DNA of 64,000 nucleotides from contig NC_063155.1 of the NCBI RefSeq assembly GCF_020921035.1, forward strand, positions 28,203,294 through 28,267,293, written 5' to 3'. Every line of letters starts with the position of its first letter. The stretch's first letter is position 1. Under the pieces are notes generated by a model. It had not been told where the DNA came from. It did not search any database and saw only the letters and a list, made by a program, of their open reading frames with translations. Position numbers and translations under genes: made by a program. The DNA is from Rhodamnia argentea. Its lineage: Eukaryota > Streptophyta > Magnoliopsida > Myrtales > Myrtaceae. This document shows, in pieces, positions 35,880 to 45,576 of the stretch.

Positions 35880-36552
35880 TTGAAAATTACAATGAAAAGA
35901 CAAAATGCTGGCAACCTCACAACATTTGTTAATTGCCATATGGTAGTCATTAGGAAGGGTCAATTGATCCGTGGGGTGTGACGTGGAATTGGGCCCTTCG
36001 ATTTGTCCTGCTATTTAGGTACCGACATGAAAATGGAAGTGGAAGTCAAGCTTATTTATCATCAATATCCGATTAATCGTGGCATACATCGATAGTTATT
36101 TCGTAAGCAAACAAATAATCATTAGTTAAGTTTACACATCACTATTTACAAAGTCACCGATGAGACCCTTCAAGATACCTACAATGGATTGCAAATACAC
36201 TATATCTACGGAGCCGGATTGGAATAGCTGTCGCTAAATTGTGCCAAAACATGGGCGAGACGATTTTTCAAAAGCCGTTATAATTTGGGAGGTGCTGGTA
36301 GGGTCGGGAGTTTGTAAGACACTTTGATCGAGGAGGACTCGACGATGGTTCATCACATGAATCCAAGTACTTGAGCCAATGGCGATGGACCCCGTCAATG
36401 GAGCGAGGAAGACGCAATTGGCACTGGCAGGCACCACTTGACTCCGTAAAGGACAAGCCAGTCTCGCCCACTACTTGCAGATATAAATTGAACCATGCAC
36501 ATCCTTCCAACTCAGTTTCCAACCAAAGCAACTCTCTCTCTCTCTCTCTCTG
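35880..36552 (+). promoter_or_regulatory. Upstream region and promoter of PLAC8 gene 1
   Basis: TATAAAT at 36482-36488 lies about 65 bp before the ATG. The leader contains a (CT)n tract at 36532-36551 that ends one base before the start codon context. The block from about 36250 to 36500 is similar to that upstream of gene 2 (shared 'gaggaagacgc..ttggca', 'ggacaagccagtctc'). The promoter was therefore part of the duplication. Confidence 0.6.
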
Positions 36553-37816
36553 ATGGGTGCACCAAAAGACCCAAAGGCTCATGACGAAGCTGCTCCTTCC
36601 CAGGAGTCTTCGCTGCCGCCGCCGCCGGTGACTGGAGTTCCAGTGGTTGCTCCGCCTCAGCAATTCGACTACGTTCCCTGGTCCACGGATCTCTGCGACT
36701 GCTTCTCCGACTGTAGGCGCTGTAAGTTCATAGATGTCACTCCTTGAAGCCCGTGTGATGAGTGAAGCCGTGTATCTTGTTATTTTTTTTTTGTGTGTGT
36801 GCTGAAACTTAAAAAAAGGAAAAAGGCAATTTGCAATTTCGAGTATGTGGTATTTGTAGTCAATTAATGAATGAATGATGGTGGTTTGTGCAGTTTGCAT
36901 AAGCTTCTGGTGTCCTTGTGTCACGTTCGGCCAGATTTCGGAGATCGTGGACAGTGGAGCTTCCTGTAAGTACCCTAAGAAACTGCGACTTAAACTAAGC
37001 AGAGAGATAAATGGAAATTGCTATTTAATTCATGGTATCTATCTATTCTCCAATGATTCTATCTTTACGAGCGCTCGACGATTGGAATCAAAATCCTAAG
37101 CCAATGCGCGAAAATCTGAGGTTTACTTCAATCAAAGTCGGAAGAGAGAGAGAGAGAGAGAGAGAGAGTGATTGGTGAAGTTGGATCTTGAAGAAGCATA
37201 GAAGGAGGGGGGATATTCGTGGGGTATATTTGATTTTCTACTTTTGTTTCTTGCCAATTGTTGACCATGGCCATGCTCATATCACTTTGACTTTTAGTCA
37301 ACTCGGGTCGATCCAGATTCTCCAATTGGAAGATGAAACGAGTTTGGTTCATAGGACAGTTGATCGATTATCGGTGGTCAAATTCATCATAATTCATATG
37401 TTTTGCAGCTTGTGGTCTAAATGGCGCTATCTACTTCCTCATCGCTTGGTTGACCGGGTGTGCGTGCTGCTATTCCTTCTTCTACCGTCTGAAGATGAGG
37501 AAGCAGTACAGGATCGACGGGAGCGCCGTCGGGGACTTCGCCATCCATTGCTGCTGCGAGGCGTGCGCCCTCACCCAAGAGTATCGCGAGCTCCAGAACC
37601 GCGGATTTGACCCGTCCCTCGGTAAATATCATATTTAGGACATTTCCGACCGATTCATATCTGTGTCACTGAACTTTGAGATACTTGTTCAGTGGTTAAT
37701 TTGACATGGTGACGTGTGTAGGTTGGCTTGAGAGCGTGGAGAGGCAAAACCGCGGGGTCGCGATGGCTCCGATGCCACCGGTGGCTCCAGTCGTGGAGGA
37801 CGGCATGAAGCGTTGA
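36553..37816 (+). CDS. PLAC8 / FW2.2-like cysteine-rich membrane protein, copy 1
   Basis: Four exons (36553-36721, 36894-36965, 37409-37621, 37722-37816) give 182 residues. Plant PLAC8 proteins (FW2.2, CNR, PCR) are small membrane proteins involved in organ size or in Zn/Cd/Ca transport, and the sequence alone does not say which applies. The N-terminal 45 residues are Pro-rich ([15 protein letters not shown]). Then come WSTDLCDCFSD, the core [20 protein letters not shown], the hydrophobic CGLNGAIYFLIAWLTGCACC, and the terminal block [20 protein letters not shown] followed by FDPSLGW. The family signature CCxxxxCPC has Phe in place of the first Cys here. The last 30 residues are a short Met/Pro tail. 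Intron 2 contains a (GA)n tract (37143-37169). It is intact. Confidence 0.92.
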
Positions 37817-38118
37817 TCGTTTGGAGCTTGTTTGGAGTGCGTCGTTGAAATGACTCTAAGCTTCGTGTCGTGATTATGTATTCGATATTATTGGCGGATC
37901 CAAGTAATCCGAAAGACAAATGCGGGTTTTTCTTATATGGCTTCACGAAAATGATGTGAAATAAATAATATGTGATGTTATAGTCAAGTGTTGAGTGTCG
38001 ACCATTTGTTTAAATTATCACTCGTACTTAATTAAGATATTGATTAAAAATAAAAATTTTGGCCAAAACCACGTTGTTTTAACATTATATTTCATGTTGT
38101 AGCTACGTCATCACCACG

Positions 38119-38167
<49 letters not shown>

Positions 38168-38960
38168 ATTTAAAAGAACCACATCGGTATTTTTCGTTAA
38201 TCTAAATGGATGGAATTAACGGAATGACTTGATTTCATCAATTTAACAACTTTTAGGACTTTACACTTTTTACAAGTTCTGTGACTCAATCATATTTTCA
38301 TGACAGGTCTTAGTACTTTCAGTGCACATATCCCCTAATTATATTCATATATGAGTACACAAGCATGCTCTCTCGACATTTCTCCAAAAACCCTGGCCCG
38401 AGTGGCCGCCACTTCAATTCTCTCTGCCTCTCATCTCACACAACTCTCTTATTCTACGGTTTCTACCTCTATGGAGGGGAGGGTTTGAGCTAGATCTCTC
38501 CCTCCCCTCCCTTCTTCTCTTTGTTAATTGTTTTAGTTTATTATTTCTTGGTTTTTTTTTTTCCATTTGTGGAGCTTTTTTCTCGCGATCTAATCTAGAT
38601 CCGAAAGCTTCTCTCTCATTTCGTGGAATTTTTTAAGCTATGTTTTAACCGGGCGCCCGTTTGGTAAAACTGTTGTGTTACTGTATCTTTGATGTTTGGT
38701 AACTCAAAGTTGGGTAAAACCGCTTTTCAAGAAGCTGTTATAAGGTGCCGTAACTTGAGAACCATCGGGATTCGAAAACAAATTAATTGGAGTCAATTAG
38801 TCGAGGAAGACGCGTTTGGCAGGGACGACTTGACCCTGCAATGGACAAGCCAGTCTCCCCCGTTATGCTTGTATAACATCACCATTGCTCATCCACCGAG
38901 CACAAAATCCAAACAAAGCATCTCTCTCTCTCTCTCTCTCTCTCAACAAAAGATAACAAG
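37817..38960. other. Spacer between the PLAC8 paralogues, with promoter of copy 2
   Basis: Contains a (GA)n tract of over 40 bases at 38121-38164. A TATAACA element lies at 38872-38878, 83 bp before the ATG of copy 2. A (CT)n tract sits at 38921-38944 in the predicted leader. The part from about 38700 matches the promoter of copy 1. No other gene is recognised. Confidence 0.55.
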
Positions 38961-40519
38961 ATGGGCGCACCAAACGACCCAGAGTCTCCCGACAAGGCCG
39001 CTCCTTCCCTAGAGGAGCCGCCGCCGCCAGTGACTGGAGTTCCGGTGGTCGCTCTACCTCCGTTGTCGGATTATGCCGCCTGGTCCACGGGTCTTTGCGA
39101 CTGCTTCTCCGACTTCGAACGCTGTAAGTTCATATTCATCGCTCCTCGAAGCACGGGGTGACGAGTGAAGCTATGCTTCTACAGCAATTAATCGATATGA
39201 TTAGTTGGTTGATTAACGGATGGTCTGTGCAGTTTGCATAAGCTTCTGGTGCCCCTGCGTCACGTTCGGCCAGATTTCGGAGATCGTTGACAGAGGATCT
39301 TCCTGTAAGTAACTTGAAAACCACGGCTTAAATTTAGTAGAGGGATAAATGAAATTGCTATTTGTGTCCGAAAATAGAAGGTTTTCACTTTTCATCTACC
39401 AAATTGAATAGAGAGAGTGCAGGGAATTTGATACTGTTGGATGTTGAAGAAGTCAAGATGGAGGATAGGAGTTGAGTCAGGCTAAGCCCCACAAGCCAAA
39501 AACCTATCCTTTTTTCTTCTTGCCAAGCCAAGTCGGGGTCGTGGTCCTATTTAATTACGGCATAATGAATGAATGGTCCCGCCCTCGCTAGGCCAGCCGG
39601 CCTAGCCATGGCTAGTGGCTGGCCACCGGCAAAACGAAAAAGAAAGGAAAAAAAAATAAAAAAATATCATTAAAAATTATTCACATCAGCGTCGGTCGTT
39701 CACATAAGAAAATCGGAGTCCGTGTCTGCAATTTTCAGTAAATTGACTGGATGGACTCAATTGAAAAAATATGAAAATATTTATGACTCAATTGGTAAAA
39801 TTATAAGGTTTATAACTAAATTGGCAAAAATGTAATATATTTAGAATTTTTTTTATAATTTTCCCCGATGAAACAAGTATCGGTTAATTGGACGGTTGAA
39901 TTTGATTTGTTGGTGTCCGTCCGATTCCCCTAGTAAGAGTTATTTAACATGTAGAGACTCTAATTTGATGAATGTTATGAGTGTATAGTTCATTCCACCA
40001 TGCATTGATCGGCATAACTTGATCGTGCTTGGGAAATTTCTAACACGATCATACATGATAGATGATCGATTATCGACAGCCAAATTCATCACAATTCATA
40101 TGTATGCAGCTTGTGGTCTCAATGGCGCAGTCTACTTTCTCATCGCATGTGTGACTGGGTGTTCATGCTGCTATTCCTTCTTCTACCGTCTAAAGATGAG
40201 GAAGCAGTACAGGATCGACGGGACCGCCGCCGAGGACTTCATCGTCCATTGCCTCTGTGAGGCGTGCGCCCTCACCCAAGAGTATCGCGAGCTCAAGAAT
40301 CGCGGGTTCAACCCGTCTCTCGGTAAACATCATGTTTAGGACATGTTTCCTTTCGGTTCATACCCGTATCATTGAACCTTGATATACTTTTTAATTGGAT
40401 AATTTGATATGGTGACATGTATAGGTTGGCATGAGAGCGTGGACAGGCAAAATCACGGGGTGGCAATGGCTCCGATGCCACCGGTGGCTCCGATCGTGGA
40501 GGACGGCATGAAGCGTTGA
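38961..40519 (+). CDS. PLAC8 / FW2.2-like cysteine-rich membrane protein, copy 2
   Basis: Four exons (38961-39123, 39233-39304, 40110-40322, 40425-40519) with the same phases as copy 1 give 180 residues. The peptide differs from copy 1 mainly in the Pro-rich start and at scattered places (ACVTGCSCC for [26 protein letters not shown] for [17 protein letters not shown], losing one Cys of the triplet). It keeps FCISFWCPC with Phe in the usual first-Cys place, and [15 protein letters not shown]. It is a tandem duplicate in the same orientation 1.1 kb downstream of copy 1. Its second intron is 805 bp against 443 bp, owing to a transposon relic at about 39570-39870. It is intact and presumably expressed. 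Confidence 0.92.
39570..39872. mobile_element. Truncated GGGAAATTACC-type TIR relic inside intron 2 of PLAC8 copy 2
   Basis: The right half is clear: 'gactcaattgaaaaaatat', 'tttatgactcaattggtaa', 'taactaaattggcaaaaat', then 'atatttagaatttttttta', ending near 'taattttcccc'. The GC-rich core (gccagccggcctagccatgg) is also present. The matching left arm is missing or unrecognisable. It is absent from copy 1, so it inserted after the gene duplication or was lost from copy 1. Confidence 0.55.
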
Positions 40520-40754
40520 TTGTTTCGAGCTTGTCTGAAACGGCAACTTTAAATGTCTTCCAGCTGTGTATTAGTGTGTCCTAATAATGCGAAAGACGAA
40601 TGCGAGCTTACTTACACTGCTATAGCGTTGTCGGGTGTTGAATATGAATCCCTTGTCTAAATTCTCACCCGCAATCCTTTCGTGTAATATAGTATACCAT
40701 GTTTATAAATACTGGTAATGTACCACTTAACTCGTGGAGTAGACATCTCGGCAT

Positions 40755-41187
40755 CTATGAAGTACGGACACTCTCTGGGGGTTTACGTGTTGTGTTTGAC
40801 ATTTCCCGACACTCTCCCGACACTTGCCGACATGCGCCAAACCCGTGGTCAACACTTCAAACACACCATCTTGACACACACGGGTCAATTTTAAACATTT
40901 TTAATAAATAAAGGATCAAAATGTAAATTTATGAAAAATATATTTACTTAAATCATATATCAAGTCAACCCAAAATTAATATGCTCGATCAGCCAAAAAA
41001 AAAAACTAATCGTGATATAACAAAAGAAGAAGGAGGAACACGTTGTCGATATAATTTATTATGTATATGTAAAAATATATATTTAATATACAACGTGTTC
41101 CAACGTGTTGGAATTCTTTATTTTTTTTTAGAATGACATATCGGCGTGTCGTGCGGCGTGTCGCATGTTGGTGTCAGATCTGCTTAG
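40755..41187. mobile_element. Old copy of the CTATG-type hAT-like element
   Basis: The left end CTATGAAGTACGGACAC matches the left end of the element at 42228. Further in lie GACAC/GTGTC-type repeats (cgacactctcccgacac) and, near the right end, the block 'tttaatatacaacgtgttcc' with 'ggcgtgtcgtgcggcgtgtc', which is shared with 43010-43090. The flanking octamers CTCGGCAT (40747-40754) and CTCGTCAT (41188-41195) agree at seven of eight positions. The right terminus is worn. Confidence 0.6.
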
Positions 41188-41195
41188 CTCGTCAT

Positions 41196-42219
41196 TTGAA
41201 TTGAATTATAAAAAAAAAACTGTATAAGCATAAAATAGAAAAATAAAAAATTGCTTCTTGAAAATTCAAGGATTGAAGTATAAATTACGTCACAGAGTTC
41301 CCGATATGGAGAGTTTATTACCGCCTCCCAACCAATGACTAGCTTGCTCGCCCCCCGTCTCTCCTCCTCTCTTTGCATCAGCCATCCACATTCATCGACT
41401 GCAACTATCGTGCCGCCTCTATTGCCGAGGTTGTCGCTTGCCGTTGCCACTTTCGAAAGAAATCACCGCTAGCGTCGGTGCTCCACGACCACCATCCATG
41501 TCGAGACTTCTCTCCTTTCGACCAGACATGATCGATGGGCGAGCCCGTTAGTGGACACAAATTCTTGCCTATGCTTTGCCCATTATGAAACAAATATCAA
41601 AATCACTTGGAAATTTGATTGGGCTTGGATGACTTCGGGCAGGCCGAGGGAAATCGCTTGCCCCGATTCAGTAGGCCATTTGAACCCGACCATGCCTGGG
41701 CTAGCCCATCGGGCCGCCCGCCGATGATCAAGTTTTCTTTCCACCATCGCGGCGCCTTCGCTCGCTACCACCACAGTCGCATCTACTTTACACCATTGTT
41801 CCTCTGGCAACCGAATCGATGATACCTAACCCGCTCTCCCTGTTTAAGCCTGACCCGTTTACAGCCCACGGACCTAATATCACGCTCCCATGGGGCCCGA
41901 TTCGAGCATATCAAACCGGGTCCGTCTATCCGGTCCAATTCTTAGGCGCGTGTTAGAGTTGGCGGTCAAAGGATGGTCCCACTCCGTACAAAAGGAGCCG
42001 ACCGGTTTTCAAAAGGAGAACAGTCATTGGGACCCACACATCCTCTATACATACTTCTTTTTCTTATCTGCGTCCTCCTTGTCTCGACTCGGAGAAAAAA
42101 ATTTCCCTCCGCATGGAACGGCACTCTCTGCGTTTTTTCAGTTTTCTTTTTTTCTGGTTGATTTGGCGTTTTCCTTCGTGCAATTAGTTTTGATTATCCC
42201 GGGGGTGGCGAGTTTAGCA
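41196..42219. other. Intergenic DNA between two hAT-like copies
   Basis: No gene is recognised. GC-richer stretches at 41330-41800 carry short overlapping frames on both strands that match nothing I know. Confidence 0.4.
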
Positions 42220-42227
42220 ATCCAGGG

Positions 42228-43126
42228 CTATGAAGCACCGACACGCCAAACCCCTCGGCGTGTCGGTGTCGGACACGCATCGGACTCGGACACGCGTCCG
42301 ATACGCTCCGACACGCGTTCGACACGCGGTCAACGCGTGTCGGAGGTCCGATACGTAGTCAACGCCAGCGACACGCCGGGGGACACGCGAGTCGGTGAGG
42401 AAAGAGGGCGGGGAAAAGTAGATCCGAAGGGCAGAGAACGGTGGGGGAAGGAGTAAGAGCGTTTCGGGCCATGAGAGAGATGAGAGAGGGAGCCGGTGAC
42501 GCGAGCGCCCAGGCAGAGAACAGCCTTCGTGTACGCCGGAGCAGAGAGAGCGAACGAGCCGGAAGACAGTGCGAGAGAGCGCCGGAGGACAGAGCGAGTA
42601 GCAAAATTCATGGTGGTCGACGCCACGGTTGGTTTCGCGAGACAGAGAGGACTGACGGAGAGTGGGGGGTGAGACTTTTTCAGGAAGTGAAGAGACAGAG
42701 AGGGGGGCAACACAGAGGAGAGAGGTTTTCGGTGGTGTTTTCAAAACAGAGAAGAGGGGGAGAGAGAGAAGGAGAAAGGTGTCAGAGATTTTTTAAAAAG
42801 TGAAGAGAGAAGGGGAGGAGACGTGAGAGAGAAGAGGAAGCGTGCAGATAACAGGAATTTTTTTTTTTTTTTCTAGGCTGGTTGGGATCAAATTACGGAA
42901 GTAATCATGACATGAGCTTTTTTTTTTATTATTATAAGACCTCTTTTGGTAAATTTTCTATTTTATAAAAAATTATAAAAATAATAATATACCATGCATA
43001 TATAAAAATATATTTAATATACAACGTGTCCCAACGTGTCGGAATTCTCTAATTTTTTAGAAAAGACGTGTCGGCGTGTCGTGTCGTGTCGTGTCCCGTG
43101 TCCCGTGTCGTGTCCGTGCTACATAG
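42228..43126. mobile_element. Young non-autonomous hAT-like element with perfect 8-bp target duplication
   Basis: The left end CTATGAAGCACCGACACG and the complement of the right end CTATGTAGCACGGACACG form an 18-bp terminal inverted repeat with two mismatches. The octamer ATCCAGGG flanks both sides (42220-42227 and 43127-43134), which is the target-duplication length of hAT elements. Subterminal zones are packed with GACACG/CGTGTC motifs: 42235-42395 on the left, 43015-43115 on the right. Such repeats are typical transposase-binding arrays. The purine-rich interior (42400-42840) has long open frames on both strands but no transposase. The superfamily rests on the 8-bp duplication, because the CTATG end is not the usual hAT start. 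Confidence 0.8.
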
Positions 43127-43134
43127 ATCCAGGG

Positions 43135-45547
43135 GCACTTACGGCGGATCATGTGTTGCATTTTAGGGAACGTTTTATTTATTTATTTATTGATTGGTGA
43201 TTCGAGGAAAATGATTTCCGTCTCGCCTGGATAAGAAGTCGTTTTTCTCTAACCTAATCTTGTTATTTTCGTACATGGAAAGTCTTTTGTTTTGTAAATT
43301 AATTAGTTTTCCGTTATCCGAATATCACGAAGTCAAAAAATAATTTCAGATGAATGGTTTTTCTTGAAACAAACACACCTCATGGCTCCATTTGTTTGGC
43401 AAAAAAAAAAAAGAAGAAGAATGATTTGAAAAGCATCTTCTTAAAAAAAGCATTTTCCTAAAAATAATTGCTCATATCGCTCGAAGATAAATAGTCAATA
43501 AAAAATATTTCACTATCGATAACAATTTTTACCTAAATATTTTCGTAAACAGTAAAAATATTTTACTGTTCATTTATTGTTGTAAGCGAGATAAGTCGTT
43601 GATTTTAGGGACATATCTTTCAAAATTATTCATTTTTTTCGCGAAATAAATGAATATTTTATTTGAAGTGGATTTTAGCTCTAGAAATGGACTTTATGGC
43701 TCTAACCAAGGATTTTAAGGTGGCTTGCGCAAATATGTGCATTTCTTGCGCACGGTGAATATTAACATGAACAACTCCCTCTTGAGCATTTAATCATTCG
43801 ACTTCGTTGAATTTCAAGCATTGGGAAACAATATAACTATACTAGCAATTGCCACTACTTTCAACAACATATTGTACGAACATCGATTACTTTATTCGTT
43901 ATGTCAATGTTTGATTTAAGCCAAAATTACTCGACTCACTCAAAATTGGAAGGTCTAACATCTGTCACTTTTGTCTAAACCGCATGCCAAATGCGAAGAT
44001 TATCTCCACATAAGGTAGCAAATGCTCGAAAGCTGCTAATTGTCTACTCGTTCGAATCGCAACTATTCACAAGGAGAGACATGCGACCCATTTATCACTT
44101 GACCACCCTCGCAAGGCTGCAAACAATTGGAACCTATAACTCGAACTCGTAATCTACGGGAAGACAGATGACTCATTTTGTCGAGAGGCCACCGCCCTTG
44201 ATGGTACCAAACATTTTACTTAACAAACAATCAATTTTCCGGACACTCGGATGTCAACACATATAATAACATTTTTTTGTCATAATCCAAAAGATCTATA
44301 TAATTTCTTTGTAATTTTCGCAAAGAAAACAAAAAAATTGCTTAAAAATGAAGACAGACCGGATCTAAGTCCTTCCCATTGGATTTCTTTTCTGGCTTTC
44401 ACTAAACATGCACTACAGCACTAATCCAACAACAAAATCTCCAAGATGTTGCAATTATGGCCTAATGCACTTTTCTGCCGTTGGCTCCCATTTGCCCCCC
44501 TCAAAGTGTTCATACACGACTTCCATTAATTAACCAACTAAAAATTTTAACTTAGGTAAAATTTCTCGAACGTCTAATCAAAGTTCCCTCAAAATCCAAT
44601 CGGTCATTGATTAGCGGGAGGGGTCGGCAGCTTTGCGCTAATCGAAGCGCGCTGCGACTGGATTTTGTCTCCTCCTCCTCCGTGGTCTCTTCACCTAACC
44701 CAGCGACCTTGTCAAACATGGCTTCCAAACACAAGAGGAAAAAGATTTTAAAAAACAAAGCACGGTATGAAATGATTTTAAGCACCGATAAAGTAAATTT
44801 GATTAAAAAATGATTTTATTTTTCTATAGCTGGTCATCTATTTCACGAGACATATAATTCAGCGAATTTAAAGACGATAAAGTTCCATACAAACGCTTTG
44901 CACGTGCTCTAGGGTCTCTCTTTGTAAAAATTTTAATCTCGATTGCTTTATCTAAAATTAGAAATCAATTTTTAGTCAGAAATTGATTTTTCTACTTTTG
45001 CTTCTGAGCAAAAGTTAATTCTAAAGATTTATTTCTCGAGAGTGGTTTCAAAATTACTTTTAGAGCAAAAAAATGCTCAAGAAGTAAAAGAATAATATTG
45101 CGTAGCGAAACAAAACGAAACGAATTTATGTTTCAGAAGTATTTTTAGCGGAGAAATTCTAATTTCAGAAGTGCTAATAATTCTGCTGAAAAGAGCCTGT
45201 TGCACCTGTGAAGCGATCAAATAAGAATATATTGCGATATCCAATGCACTAACTATATTCGTGACTTGTTGTACATATAATGTTTTAAAATGGAATACAC
45301 AAAAGCACGAGGCAAGCACGAGGCAATCCTACTTTTAATGACTTTCCTTTTGGCACTATCGAGACCCGTGTCTCCCCCGTTCGGAGCCTTCTCTCTCTCT
45401 CTCTCTCATTTGCTCAAACACCAGAAGCGCACTGAGCTGACCACTGGCCGCTAGCGTCGCGTCCTGCACGAATGCGAATAGCATTCTGAAGGAAGACGTG
45501 GAGGCGTTCGGACAGAGGGCTCGGGGGGGAGGGGCTCGTTTCGAGTT
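43135..45547. other. Intergenic DNA without recognised genes
   Basis: Contains MITE-like patches: 43385-43660, starting 'ggctccatttgtttggc', is akin to the relic at 13050, and near 44950-45090 there are imperfect inverted pieces around 'cttttgcttctgagcaaaag'. A (CT)n tract lies at 45391-45406, in the dynein light chain promoter or leader. No coding frame is supported. Confidence 0.45.
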
Positions 45548-45565
45548 ATGAGAGAGAGTGGATGA
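45548..45565 (+). promoter_or_regulatory. Upstream mini-ORF overlapping an ATG of the dynein light chain
   Basis: ATG AGA GAG AGT GGA TGA: five codons whose stop overlaps, as ATGA, the next ATG at 45562. That ATG is in frame with the light chain but has a weak context. Ribosomes leaving this mini-ORF would be placed just before the stronger ATG at 45577. Confidence 0.5.
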
Positions 45566-45576
45566 GGGGGACCAAC

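Noticed and set aside
36532-38164. Short regular repeats considered as a CRISPR-like array
   Set aside because: They are simple GA/CT microsatellites without spacers, in a plant nuclear genome.
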